Below, one piece after another: positions 10,990 to 21,115 of a DNA stretch of 64,000 nucleotides; the stretch's first letter is position 1; each line of letters opens with the position of its first letter. The position numbers were made by a program, and so were the translations under genes. The stretch is from Rhinopithecus roxellana (Eukaryota > Chordata > Mammalia > Primates > Cercopithecidae), in contig NC_044560.1 in NCBI RefSeq assembly GCF_007565055.1, positions 49,437,030-49,501,029 on the forward strand, written 5' to 3'. The notes beneath the pieces are model-generated. The model saw only the letters and a program-made list of their open reading frames with translations, ran no database searches and was not told the DNA's origin.

Positions 10990-11345
10990 CTCTTCATTCA
11001 CTTACTCTCATTCATTCATCCAACAATTTATTCATTTCCTTGACAAACGTTTATGTAGCACCTCCTACCTAACAAGCCCAGGGCAGAAGAAAAATGAGAT
11101 GAACATGCTGCTGTTCTAGGGGCCACGGGCAGAAAAGCCAGAAATTAGACAGTAAATCACAAAAATAACTATAGAGTGACAATCGTGATAAATACAATGA
11201 GGGGCACTTGAGGGGGTTCTAGTCTAGTCCACGGACTTGGAAAAAGTTTGCAGGGGAAGGAGGACTGAAGTTGAAATTTCAAGGACAATTAAGAGACAGC
11301 CCCATGAAACAGAAGGGCAGACAGAGGGTAGTCACCCGTGGGAAG
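10990..11345 (-). mobile_element. L2 LINE 3' end, antisense, ~350 bp
   Basis: Begins with the inverted ATGA tail ('ctcattcattcatccaacaa'), then 'tttatgtagcacctcctacc', 'tagacagtaaatcacaaaaa' and 'gactgaagttgaaatttcaa', the antisense L2 order with internal divergence. Confidence 0.8.
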
Positions 11346-11719
11346 AGAACATAAGGAAGAGCAGGGACAGACAGAAGGTGGGGTGACTGAGGGACGGTGA
11401 AGTCAATGCAAATAGAAAGAGGCAAGGGAGGATGTGTAGACAATTGTGGGTGATGAGGCTAGAAGTGCTACAGGGGTCAGACATCAAGATTCATCGTCCA
11501 TGGTAAACACCAGGGAGTCCAACCTGAGGGCGGTAGGGAGTCAATGACGGGATTCAACCAAGATGCTGTCATGATCAGTTCAAATCCCAACTGTGCCACT
11601 TCTCACCAATGTGACACCAGGCCAGCCACAGTCTCTCTGACTAAATCTGCCCCATGAAGTCAGCTCCTCCCATGTGCTCGCTCACTCAGTGCACACACAT
11701 TGCTTTCTCGTATGTCTCC
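11346..11719. other. Degraded repeat region, partly MIR-like
   Basis: 'tcagttcaaatcccaactgt' and 'gccacttctcaccaatgtga' at 11576-11615 look like the head of a sense MIR. The rest (11346-11570) may be more of the L2 copy but is too diverged to call. Confidence 0.4.
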
Positions 11720-12135
11720 TTCGTGTTGGCCACTGTCTCAGGCAATGGGATGCAGCAGTGAACGTGACAAAAATCTTTGCACTCCTGGAGCTTACAGTCA
11801 AGTTGGGGCATCAGACAATACGCACACACACACACATACATACATACATACACACACACATGCACACATGTGAGGGAGGAAATAAGCAAGTGGTAAAGAA
11901 GAAAGTGGGCCATCTTTGGGCAGGGTGGGCAGCAAAGGCCCACTCTGAGGAGGTGACATTGAGCTGAGGCCTGAGGAATAAGAAAGGCCCTGCATAACAA
12001 GGAGACACAGGCAAAGGGGAGAGTGGCTGCAAAGAGGCAAAGCGCTTGCCCATCTGGGCAAGTGAAGCTGAGCATAGAGCATGAGGGGCGGGCAAGGCTG
12101 GCAAGAGAGGCGCGTCCAGAAGGTGCAGGGCCTCC
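11720..12135 (-). mobile_element. L2 LINE, antisense, interrupted by a CA-rich expansion
   Basis: 'gatgcagcagtgaacgtgac', 'tgcactcctggagcttacag', 'ctctgaggaggtgacattga' and 'gctgaggcctgaggaataag' match successive antisense L2 blocks. A (CA)n/(CATA)n tract at 11823-11870 has grown inside it. The 178-, 120- and 108-aa minus ORFs here are translations of L2 plus microsatellite. Confidence 0.85.
11823..11870 (+). repeat. (CA)n/(CATA)n compound microsatellite
   Basis: CACACACA, then CATACATA repeats, then CACACACA and a TGCACACATG end, embedded in L2 sequence. Confidence 0.95.
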
Positions 12136-12329
12136 ATGGCATGGGGATGTCACTGCACAAACCTCAGGACTGATCTGTGCCATGATCAAAGTTGCATTTT
12201 CAGATCCCTCAGGGATCTTCAAATGGAGGGGCTGGAGGGGCAGGAGTAGAAGTAGTGAGATCTAAGAGGGGGCTTCTGTGTTTCCTTCTGTCATTGGACA
12301 TACACGTTGCATTTTATTATTCCCCAGCT

Positions 12330-12500
12330 ACTGGCTTCAAAGCCTCCGGCAAAACATCAGCCTCTTTGTGCCTTAGTGTCCTCATAATATCCACTAACTC
12401 ACATTGGGCTGTTGTGAGGATTAAATACAAGTCATCATTTGTAAAGGATACTAGACAGTGCTGGGCTAAGCTCTCCATGTATCTTGGATATTCTCATTGA
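12330..12500 (+). mobile_element. MIR SINE, sense
   Basis: 'cagcctctttgtgccttagt', 'gtcctcataatatccac', 'gggctgttgtgaggattaaa' and 'gatactagacagtgctgggc' are consecutive MIR blocks. Confidence 0.8.
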
Positions 12501-12718
12501 CTCATTATTAATTTCCTGTCCATTGCTGCTGCTGGATCCTGAGCACCTCATCTTTATCTGCCCCGCATCTGTCCCAGTGTTTGTACTAGGTACTCTGTCA
12601 ATTAGGAGTTGTAAATTTTTGCCTGAAGACTTAAATTGGCCCAAAGATATATTTTGTTTGGCTGATGCAAAGACTTCAAAATGTATAACTGTGAATGTCT
12701 TTACGTTGGCAATATAGA
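12501..12718. other. No feature recognised
   Basis: Short unassigned spacer between the MIR and the MLT1 LTR. Confidence 0.4.
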
Positions 12719-13054
12719 CGATGTGTGTATCCCCCCCTCAAAATTCCTATGTTGAAACCTAATCCTCAAGGTGATGGTATTTGGAGGTGGGGCCTTTGGG
12801 AGGTGATTAGGTCATGAAGAAGTAGGGCCCTTGTAAAATGGATCCCAGAAAGCTCATTTACTCCTCCCGCCTTTTGAGGACACAGAGGAGATGGTCACCT
12901 GTGAACCAGGAAGTGAGCCCTCACCAGACACGGAATAAATTGGTGCCTGGATCTTGGACTTCCTAGCCCTAGAACAGTGAGAAATAATTTCCGTTGTTTC
13001 TAAGCCACCCAGTCTATGGCATTCTTTAAGAGCAGCTCAAAAGGATTAAGACAG
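12719..13054 (+). mobile_element. MLT1-type LTR (ERVL-MaLR), near complete
   Basis: Contains, in order, 'cctatgttgaaacctaatcc', 'ggcctttgggaggtgattag', 'gaaccaggaagtgagccctc', 'gatcttggacttcctagccc', 'cagtgagaaataatttccgt' and 'taagccacccagtctatggc', the standard MLT1 sense order. At about 336 bp it is close to full LTR length. No internal retroviral sequence follows, so it is a solitary LTR. Confidence 0.88.
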
Positions 13055-13317
13055 CTGGGTATGCCCTCTCTAGTTCCCTTGGGTCCCTTCCCACCCTGTC
13101 TTGTCGCATATCTGCCAGACTGTTAAGTGTGTTCTGACTCTGCAGGCACTCACTTGTGACCCCAAATAAACATCAGGTGAACCCTTAAAAATGCTAATGC
13201 TTGGAATGTCTGTCACAAATACAAATGACACAAAGCCACACAAATCATTCACTCGCCTCCCTCCAGCCCTCACTGGTATAATGAACCACAGAATCTGACT
13301 TCCCAATTTTTTTCATA
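13055..13317. other. No feature recognised
   Basis: Short single-copy spacer. A 78-aa minus ORF has no domain. Confidence 0.4.
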
Positions 13318-13430
13318 CTGTCATTCACCATATATTTACTGAATACCTTCTAGGTCTTAGAAACTGGCAGAAAAGGACACAAAGTTTGCCTTAACTGAAC
13401 TTACAATTTGGTGCCCATGAACAATGATAC
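13318..13430 (-). mobile_element. L2 LINE 3' end, antisense
   Basis: 'tgtcattcaccatatattta', 'ctgaataccttctaggtctt' and 'gaacttacaatttggtgccc' fit the inverted L2 3' end. Confidence 0.65.
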
Positions 13431-13519
13431 TGTAGAGTTTTCTTGGGTACAAAAGGTGTACTGATAGTAAATCATAATAGGGAGTTTTAGCCTTTTGAAC
13501 AGATTATCTTACTGTGTTT

Positions 13520-13665
13520 TAATAATAACCCCATGGAGGTAGACAGGAAAAGTAGGTTACTCTGTTTTGAAGGTAAACAAATCAAGGATCAAAGAAGCTA
13601 AGCACGTTGTCCAAAACGAAACAAATAATAAATGGCAGATCGTGAATTCACATTTCTGTCACTAA
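13520..13665 (-). mobile_element. MIR SINE, antisense
   Basis: 'aataataaccccatggaggt', 'gatcaaagaagctaagcacg', 'ttgtccaaaacgaaac' and 'aaatggcagatcgtgaattc' follow the antisense MIR order. Confidence 0.75.
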
Positions 13666-14273
13666 CAAAAACACTGCAAGCAGGGAAGGGTTAACTCCAT
13701 TTGTGTAATAACCCATCAAGTTTCCTCCCTAAAGCATGCCACAGATCTAGAATTTAGAAAGTAAAACCGACATCCAAGCACTGACCAGCGCGTGGGTAAC
13801 GTAACCTACACTGGCTTAGACGGTGGGAAAATCATGACAACTGGGCTGGTGAAGAATGAGAAACTTGAGTTTCCAGCGGAGTTCTCATTGTGTCTATGTG
13901 CCACCAGTGACACATCTGGAAATAAAAGAGAGAAATCAGGAAACAGAATGCAACCCCTGCTTTGCCAGGAAATTTACAAAAACATATTTTTGGTTAAGGC
14001 AAAGAGATTTTGCCAGGTGGTACAATGCCAGACAGACAGTCTCCATGATCCAGTGAGAGCTGCTCCAGAGGGACCCTCTCTGGTATTCCCCGTGAAGGCC
14101 TGGCATACTGAGATCATTGCAGCCACCACCACAGGCAACCTGTGCTCCAGACACATGAGGCCTGGAAAACACATCATCATCCTTGAGAGATCCAGCAGCC
14201 TCAACAATTCTGAAAATACCCTTTTGGGATATGAATACTACTCGAGGCTCTTTGGCCTTCATTTAATTTAAAT
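13666..14273. other. Single-copy stretch with a 159-codon ORF judged non-coding
   Basis: A plus-strand ORF runs 13792-14271, but a 108-aa ORF lies opposite it, no domain or family is recognised, and there is no Kozak, splice or poly-A context. No transposon was identified. Conservation of the reading frame in other primates would be the deciding test. Confidence 0.4.
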
Positions 14274-14495
14274 CAGTGGTTCTTAATCAGGGACATTTTG
14301 TCTCCCAGCAGATAACTGGCAATGTGGGGAGATATTTTTGGTTTATCTGGCTGGGGGTGGTGAGATGTGCTACTGGCAACTAGTGGGTAGAAGTCAGGGA
14401 TGGTGCCACCCATCCTGTCATGCACAACAGGACAGCCCTACAACAAAGAATTATCTGGCCCAAAATGTCAATGGTGCCAAGGTTAAGAAACCCTG
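14274..14495 (+). mobile_element. MER20: MER20 (non-autonomous hAT-Charlie), complete with 8-bp TSD
   Basis: Starts CAGTGGTTCTTAATC and ends GGTTAAGAAACCCTG, giving terminal inverted repeats. The interior has 'gctactggcaactagtgggt', 'acaacaaagaattatctggc' and 'caaaatgtcaatggtgcc'. At 222 bp it is full length. The flanks ATTTAAAT (14266-14273) and ATTTCAAT (14496-14503) are an 8-bp TSD with one mismatch. MER20 copies are reported as enhancers in endometrial stromal cells; nothing in this copy proves activity. Confidence 0.92.
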
Positions 14496-14514
14496 ATTTC
14501 AATGTCTAAAACTG

Positions 14515-14655
14515 ATGGATACGCCCAGCCTTGGAGCTAGGCTCTACAGATACAAAGGTCAGTTGAATATGTCCTTTTCCTCAAGAAGTTCAGAATCTTG
14601 TGAGAGAGGTAATCATGTAAGGAAATAATTGTCATTCAGTGTGATTGGATTGAAA
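14515..14655 (-). mobile_element. L2 LINE 3' end, antisense
   Basis: 'cttggagctaggctctacag', 'ttcctcaagaagttcagaat' and 'cttgtgagagaggtaatcat' reproduce the inverted L2 end. Confidence 0.7.
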
Positions 14656-14669
14656 GCTACCCACAGTCT

Positions 14670-14820
14670 AGTGGTGAGCTCTGAAGTGAGAGAGCTCTCA
14701 GTCAGAACAATAGCTTTGCCATTTACTTATTAACTATGTGACCTCAGGCATGTTACTTAGCCTTTCAATCTCTTCTGAAACTAGGAATGAGAAATTATGA
14801 TACTGATACTATGCCTACAC
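14670..14820 (+). mobile_element. MIR SINE, sense
   Basis: 'tagctttgccatttacttat', 'taactatgtgacctcaggca', 'tgttacttagcctttcaatc' are consecutive MIR blocks. Trinucleotide-rich sequence ('actactactac', 'gctgctgctgctgcc') follows at 14832-14900. Confidence 0.8.
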
Positions 14821-15091
14821 CTCTTCTTCCTACTACTACTACAGCTTCTACGAGAGAAGCACCGCCATGACTACTACCAGAATTGCTGCTGCTGCTGCCA
14901 TTACTACAGATGTGGAGCACCGGACAGACAGGAGGCACAAAAGATTGGGAAGCAGAGATATTTACAAACTCTGGAAACTGCCACCAAAGGGAAAGAACAT
15001 TTTTCTGCATACCCACAATAATTTGTACACCACATGTGTGAGGAATTTTCCCACACTAACCAATACTCTAACTCTTCAGAAACCAACTGGG

Positions 15092-15869
15092 TGTCCCACG
15101 ATTCAATTCTAAACTAACTACCTGGAGTAAGGGCGGATCCCAGAGGTTAAGGCTTCAGTCCAAGACTGCTCCCACTTTAGATGCCAATCAAAAGTGTAGG
15201 CCTTCCATACTTCTGACTAATCAGCTACATACTGGAGGTTCCCATAACCCCCTTTTTTCAGGTTTGGTAATTTGCTATAATGGCTCACAAAACTCAGGGA
15301 AAAACGCTACTTAAATTTACTGGCTTATTACAAAGAATGCAAATATAAATGAACAGCCAGACGAACAGGTACATAGGGCAAGGTAAGTGGGAAGGGGTGT
15401 GGAGCTTCCATGCCCTCTCCAGGCACCTCAACTCGTCCACCAACCTGGGAGTTCTCTGAACCCCATCTTTCAGGGATTCTTACGGATGATACATCACGTA
15501 GGCATGATCGCTTATTAACTCAATCTCCAGCCTCTCTCTCCTCCTGGTGGACTGGGTGGGTGTGGGGAGGGGGGCTGAAAATTCTGAGCTGCTAATCATC
15601 ACATGGTCTTTCTGGTGACCAAGTCCCATTCTGAAGCTCCCATTCTGAAGTTCAGGAGCCCGAGAGTCGCCTCGTTAAAGCAAAAGATGCTCTATCACTT
15701 GGGAAATCCCAAGGGATTTAGGAGCTCTGTTAGGAACCAGAGTCAAAGTCTAAATAGTACAACAAAAGATGCTCCTAGAACCCCGATCACTCTGGAAATT
15801 ACAACTTTTAGGAGCTCTCTGTCATGAACCTGGAACAGAAACCAAAAATACATTTCTTATTAGTCACAG
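15092..15869 (+). mobile_element. Endogenous retrovirus LTR (family uncertain), ~780 bp
   Basis: Begins TGTCCCACGATTC and ends near 'ttattagtcaca'. Blocks such as 'taatggctcacaaaactcag', 'ggagcttccatgccctctcc', 'gtaggcatgatcgcttatta', 'ctcaatctccagcctctctc' and 'ggtctttctggtgaccaagt' belong to a common mammalian LTR that I recognise but cannot name with certainty. Near the 3' end a diverged internal repeat begins with CAAAAGATGCT at 15681 and again at 15762. No retroviral coding region adjoins. Confidence 0.7.
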
Positions 15870-15889
15870 CACCAAAGGGAAGAAGGTAT

Positions 15890-16100
15890 GTCCCTTGTTC
15901 ATCTAATCTCCATCTTGCTGCCTTGAAGGAAGCTGTGGTTGAAAGCCACTTTGGATCATGCAGAAAGGGGCATCATGTTAAGCACAGTACAATGCAGAAG
16001 CTACCTGGGTTCCCGGATGATCTCACGGAAAGCATCTATGTCTGGACTATCAGATAAATAATCTAACTTATTTAAGCCACATCTAGTGCTACAGTCTAAT
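15890..16100 (+). mobile_element. MLT1-like LTR 3' portion
   Basis: 'ccatcttgctgccttgaagg', 'gggttcccggatgatctcac', 'ctggactatcagataaataa' and 'acttatttaagccacatcta' follow the 3' half of older MLT1 LTRs in sense orientation. Confidence 0.6.
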
Positions 16101-16129
16101 AATACAGAAGTGTAGGAGTTGAAGGTACA

Positions 16130-16545
16130 GGCCAATTAAGAAAGGGCATTACGAGCAGAAGAAAGTCACATATGCAAAAATACAGAGTTGAAAGAGAATA
16201 AAGGGATCCATGGGGATTGATCCATGGTAATGTGACAGGAGGTGAGACTGGAGAGTCAGGGAGCACCTGGATCACACTGGACCTTATATTCCTTATACTA
16301 GGAAGTTAGGACTTGTTTCCTGCCAGCAGTGGGATGCTACTGAACAGTTCAAATAGTTAAATAATATCAGATTTACATGTAAAGATAACACAAGGGATGT
16401 ATGAAGTATTGTTTTAGTGGGGGTGGAGAGGAGAGGAAGAGGTAGGAAGAGTAGGTGACATGGGGGAGAAGCTGGAGGAAAGGCAAAGATGACTGGACCC
16501 AGGGAGCCCAGTTATGAGGACAATGGATCCCAGTGATATCTGACA
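16130..16545 (-). mobile_element. L2 LINE internal 3' region, antisense
   Basis: 'ctggatcacactggacctta', 'ggatgctactgaacagttca' and 'tcagatttacatgtaaagat' correspond to antisense L2 several hundred bases from its 3' end. The GA-rich part at 16420-16480 also fits L2. Confidence 0.7.
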
Positions 16546-17329
16546 CAGTATCATAGACTGTCCCCCACTTAGGTAACAGTAATGGATATGGAAGGTATGC
16601 CATCAAGGTTTCTTGTTTGAGTTACAGGATCACAGCACCTTTACCATGATAGAAAACACAGAAAGAAAAGGAAACTTATTTAGGGAAAATGAGTTGAACC
16701 TGGGGTGTCAATGGGCCAGCAGGTAGGGCTACCCAATAAAAAGCTTGCCCTTAAGGCTGGAGCTCAGGTGAGACGCAAGGCTGATATTCACATAAGTCAT
16801 TACTGCAGAGTGGTGTCTGAAATCATGGGAGGGCATGACATTTTGTTGTACTCGGAGGGCACTGAGATATATGACCAACTGTATTCAGGCAAACCTCTAC
16901 TAGCAAATGGAAAAAGTGTACCATCTCCTTTCCATGTTTATTGTGAATCAAGAGATTTTTTATTAAGTCTACATTCTAGAGAATGGAGACAGCTGGGCAA
17001 AGTCTCAAAATAGAAAAATGCTAGAAGAAAATGGGCCCTTATAAGAAACAATTCTCAGCTTAGACCACAGACTGCTCCTAAAAAAATTCCTGATCGGACC
17101 CAACCTTAAGTATGCATGCTGGGCCCATGAGCATACATGACACCTGCAAAAGCCATTCATGTCTTCCACTGTAATATGAAATGTCTCCCTGCACTGGGAT
17201 TTTGCACCAAAAACAGACATGAAATGAATCCAAGTCCAACATTCAGGGTGGTTTGGACCAAAATGTACTACAGAGAACATTCAGATGTAGCTTTCAAGGT
17301 CCCTGGTGCAATACTTTGTTTTAAATAGA
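16546..17329. other. Single-copy stretch, no gene seen
   Basis: No repeat recognised. Opposed ORFs (102 aa at 16705-17013 plus, 91 aa at 17005-17280 minus) share no features with known proteins. Confidence 0.45.
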
Positions 17330-17500
17330 AGTAGGCGTTGACACCGCTGTGAAAGATTTGCCAGTGGCTCCAGTTATCACAGGGCAGAAAAAGCCAAGTA
17401 ATTATTTTCTCCCCAATTATGGCTAATTCTCTGCAAGTTAATTCTTGGCTTTTCTAAAATGGGACCAGAAAATTAGCTCTTCACATGCAAAACTGAAGAT
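17330..17500. promoter_or_regulatory. Candidate non-coding regulatory element with homeodomain/NF1-like dyad
   Basis: GCCAAGTAATTATT (17393-17406) faces AAGTTAATTCTTGGC (17435-17449): NF1 half-sites (GCCAA/TTGGC) each adjoin a TAATTA/TTAATT homeodomain core in mirror order. Between them are CAATTATGG and CTAATTC. The block is not explained by any repeat. Function is inferred only from motif clustering. Confidence 0.3.
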
Positions 17501-17849
17501 ACAGGACCCAGCAACAGCTATGGCCTGGGGTTTATTCCTTATTACTTCTTAAAGTGTGAGGAGGGGGCAGGAAGTGGTGTTTTGACTTAGGCACCATTTA
17601 GCCAAGTGGAAGGAAAAATCTCCCTTCAGCTCTGAAACAGGATCATGTAGCTATAAAATTTATTGGACACAATTGAAGCAAGGGTGTTGGGCGAAAAGAA
17701 TCAAAGAAAGAACTATGGGCTGAGTTCAGAAGGGTGTAACGAAATCTGCACCTGTTGTCACTCACTTATTACTCCAGATCTCCCAGGCAGCTTAGATTTA
17801 AACCAGACAGTCCTGAGGCCCAGCCTAGCCAATACTGGCCTATTTATTA
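17501..17849. other. No feature recognised
   Basis: Single-copy-looking spacer between the dyad block and the TG-rich tract. No convincing exon or repeat. Confidence 0.4.
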
Positions 17850-17965
17850 GCACAGCGTAAAATGTGTGTGTCACGTGTGAGTCGTGTGTCTGTGTGTGTG
17901 TATACATGCATATGTGCACACCTGTGTATGCAAGGATGCATATGCATGCATGCTGGAAATAAACT
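17850..17965 (+). repeat. TG-rich degenerate microsatellite with POU-dimer palindrome
   Basis: Alternating purine/pyrimidine sequence (TGTGTGTG, TATACATGCATATGTGCACA) with interruptions. At 17936-17947 it contains ATGCATATGCAT, a perfect 12-bp palindrome equal to the MORE site bound by Oct-1/Oct-4-type POU dimers. A Z-DNA-prone tract of this kind can produce such palindromes by chance. Confidence 0.75.
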
Positions 17966-18874
17966 GAGAGACAGGGAGCCTAGAGGGGAATGAGACTTAA
18001 GAGTTGTATGTGTGTTGGGGGAGTGGGGAGACAGCAAACTTAGCCAGTAAATTACTTTAGCCTAGAAAATGCAAATTTCAGATTCCCTGATATTTGCCAT
18101 TTGAGGGTTGTATTTTCATGTTGGTTTTGATCAAATCCCCAGAATAGTTTTCACAAAAGAAAAGCAATAGCACCAAATGAATTGAGTTGATTTGAAAGAA
18201 ACTTACCCAAGGAAAAAAATCAAGAGGGAAAACTCTTTCTATAAAGAAATATCCCACTTGTCCTCTGAAGATCTGTTTCCACATGCACTTTAAATCTCCT
18301 CATGTATATTTATTATTTTTTAACCTCTACGTTTCTAAGATAGGAAAAAAAAAAAAACAGAATGATTGAAATTAACTTTACTAGGGCCACCAAGAGATTT
18401 ACTTTGCTGAACATCAGCTCCCAGTTATCTATTTGGCATATCACTTCTCTTCAATCTTTTACATTCAGTGCAGTCATACATGTGACTGTCTTGTACTTCA
18501 GTTGCCACGAAAGTGAAGAAAGCTATCTGTCACATGGGCGTGGTCACAATGAGTGGCCTGCTACTTGTCATATTTGCTGAGCAAGCCTAGACCAGAGAAA
18601 GCCCTAGCCAGAGAAAGGTGCACAGAAAGAATGGTAAGGTTTCCTCCTTTTTCACTCTAGTGGGTAAGGGCCAGGATTTTCACCAAGTTCTGGACAACAG
18701 AACAGACATAAGTGAGAGGGATCCTCATGCCACCTTTCGCATTCAAAAGCACCTCTGATGCTGCCATGTAGTCCACTCGGGACTCACTTGTACCAAAACC
18801 AAAAGGTGCCACCATAGACTTCGGAGGTGAGCAGTCCTCAGCTCAATTCCCAGCCACATGACCTTGGGGCAACA
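17966..18874. other. Single-copy stretch, no gene seen
   Basis: AT-rich around 18080-18360 with an A-run ending at 18358. ORFs of 68-72 aa have no domain. Confidence 0.45.
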
Positions 18875-19030
18875 TAGTATGAACATGTACTGAATGCTAC
18901 TGACATCTGGGGCACTATAGGATGCTTTATTTGGATTATTTCATTTAAACTTTTAAAAGCTATGACCCCATTTCTCAAATAAGATAACTGAGACTGAGAG
19001 AGCTGGACAAACCACCCCAAGGTCATGTGC
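18875..19030 (-). mobile_element. MIR SINE, antisense
   Basis: 'agtatgaacatgtactgaat', 'ttatttcatttaaacttt', 'atgaccccatttctcaaata' and 'gacaaaccaccccaaggtca' follow antisense MIR. The 16-mer TTTCTCAAATAAGATA recurs just outside it at 19034-19049 (first copy 18971-18986). Confidence 0.7.
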
Positions 19031-19080
19031 ACCTTTCTCAAATAAGATATGCTCAAAAGAACTGGGCAAGTAGGTGTTAA

Positions 19081-19196
19081 TGAATCTCTCAATCACCTTT
19101 CTGATTTCTGCATACTTATAGGCAAAGCCATACACACTTGAATCTCTCAATCACCTTTCTGATTTCTGTGTACTTATAGGCAAAGCCATACACACT
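19081..19196 (+). repeat. 58-bp tandem duplication, two copies, 56/58 identical
   Basis: Copies lie at 19081-19138 and 19139-19196, directly abutting. They differ only at CTGCATACT versus CTGTGTACT. No transposon family accounts for the unit. High identity points to a recent event, possibly polymorphic. Confidence 0.97.
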
Positions 19197-19234
19197 GGCA
19201 TCTAATTATCGTACTGAGATATTTTCCAACTGGG

Positions 19235-19440
19235 AAGTAGTATAGGGTGGCAGTTCAGCGCTTGGGTTCTGGAGGCAGACAGACCCCAGTATGAATTCCA
19301 GCTCCATCACCTATTAGCTGAGTCACCTTGGGCAAGTCATTTAATCACTATGAGCCTGAGTTTCCCCATCCATAAGGATGGGGGTTAAGTGATATAATAT
19401 AAACATGGTAAACTCTCAACAAAAGTCTGGTTGTATGTTC
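19235..19440 (+). mobile_element. MIR SINE, sense, well preserved
   Basis: 'gcttgggttctggaggcaga', 'gaattccagctccatcacct', 'attagctgagtcaccttggg' and 'cctgagtttccccatccata' run through the tRNA-like head and core of MIR. Confidence 0.9.
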
Positions 19441-19744
19441 CTGACCATTGTTAATCAATCCCTAAGTAATTATTAAGACTAGAAAATATTTCATGATCCC
19501 TCTGGAATCATTGCAGGACACCTGGAATCATAAAATCACAGAGGCAGAAATGACCATCAAGTCTCATAATAGCAGGCAGATGTGCCACTATCATGCACTT
19601 GGCAAACATCAATAGTTGACTGCTCCTTCTCACTTAGCTGAGTTTGGCTTCCCAGCCATCCCCCATACTGTACTCTGGACAGCAACTTCCAATCAGTAAG
19701 ACGGAGAGCTAATCTATCTGCTGTCCTCAATCCAGTCCCACCAT
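19441..19744. other. No feature recognised
   Basis: Single-copy-looking sequence between two MIR copies. Confidence 0.4.
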
Positions 19745-19870
19745 CCTACATAAGAGATGAGGAAGCAGAAGGTCACTGGAGTTAAGTGACTGGCTAAAGG
19801 TCCCCTATCTAGTAAGTGACAACCCGGGCCCCTGAACATAGACCACGTAACTCCTCATGCAGTGTTACTT
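19745..19870 (-). mobile_element. MIR SINE, antisense
   Basis: 'cataagagatgaggaagcag', 'gagttaagtgactggctaaa', 'ctatctagtaagtgacaacc' and 'cgggcccctgaacatagacc' match antisense MIR from core to head. Confidence 0.75.
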
Positions 19871-20867
19871 CCATCTCTGACTCTGCCTCTCCAAGCTACC
19901 AACACATTTTCCAGGAAATGATGGAAGGTACTCTGATTGCCTCATCTTCTTCCTCGAGGCCGCACAGACGGGTTGCTGCACTCAGCAGATTATGTGCCAT
20001 TTAATTCAGACAAGCCCCCTTCTGTGACAGGTACAGAGGAAGGGGGAAAAAATAAAGCATCTCTCAAATGCTTTGATTGAAGACAGAGACTATAGATGTT
20101 CCTGGCCAACTCTGGTTCTCAGGAGCATGAGCAAAAAGAAATTCCCCCAGTCCAGAGAGCCTGGACTGAAATTTAAGCTACAGCAATGTGAGTCATTTCA
20201 GCTGAAGAGGGGATGGCAAGGTAACCAACTCTTACCTCGGCCATCTCGTGTCTCGTTCAGTCATGAGTAAAGCAGTAGCTATGCAGTTAGTGTCACCAAG
20301 AGATCAGTCGCCGCCTGAAGCCATCTGTTTCTGTCAGGCAGGCAGATTCCCAGCATGCACTGGTTCCAACTGGATTTTTGTGGGGAGGGAGGCAGCAAGG
20401 GCCTCAGCTGCTGTCACCAGACAGTGAGGCGCCTTCTCTTCACCTCCGTCCTGGGTGCCCGCTATGGACCTGAGTTCCCAGCTGTCTTTGTGGCTAGAGT
20501 CTTTCCTTGCCTGACTCAGAATAATAAATGTGCCCTCTTTCCAAAGGGAGAATTGAAAACCCTTTTTGTGTGTTTGTTGATTCATAACTGTGATAGGAAG
20601 AGGTGGGTGAGGTAGAAAGTCAGGCTTATCCTGTTTGCAGGTGGCACAATCAGTTGAAAGATTTTTATGTCCCTCAAGTCTCCAACATGCTTGGCCTCTG
20701 AAAAGGGTTTCAAAACAAAATAATAATCATGATCATAATAATCAAAGCTGTATAAGCATTGCCTGGACTGGCTGACAGAAATGCAGGCAACTATAGATTT
20801 TTTTGTTTTGTTTTGTTTTCAATGTTAATCTCATCCAAAGCAACTTAGATGGCCACAACCATCTCAT
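19871..20867. other. Single-copy stretch, no gene seen
   Basis: No repeat recognised. Opposed ORFs of 83 and 86 aa at 20334-20615 lack recognisable domains. A TTTTG run lies at 20801-20819. Confidence 0.45.
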
Positions 20868-21115
20868 CCATCCATTCAACAAATATTTACTGCAACCAAC
20901 TAAGGTTCTAGGCACTGCGGAGCAAGCAGGCAGGTCCCTGACTTTTGGAGCAAAAGTAAACAAGTAAACAAAAGCAAAAGTAAACAAGTAAAAAAGTAAA
21001 CAAGTGCCAGGAGGACATAAAGATATTAATGTAGGGGAGGCCTGTGAGTTAGAAATTCAGGGATGGCCTCTCCAATGGGGGAACTTCTGAGGTGAGACCA
21101 GGTTGGATAAGAATG
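20868..21115 (-). mobile_element. L2 LINE 3' end, antisense, with internal short tandem repeats
   Basis: 'catccattcaacaaatattt', 'aggttctaggcactgcggag', 'gaggtgagaccaggttggat' are antisense L2. Inside, AAAGTAAACAAGTAAA-type units repeat from about 20952 to 21005, a local expansion of the A-rich L2 segment. Confidence 0.8.

Noticed and set aside
11686..12222. 178-codon minus-strand ORF, the longest in the window
   Set aside because: It is a translation of an antisense L2 plus a CA/TG microsatellite (Val-Cys-Val-Cys/Tyr-Val-Cys runs), with two more open frames overlapping it.
13792..14271. 159-codon plus-strand ORF as a protein gene
   Set aside because: No recognisable family, a long ORF also opposite it, no splice, promoter or poly-A context, and it stops at the edge of a MER20. 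ORFs of this size are expected by chance in 64 kb.
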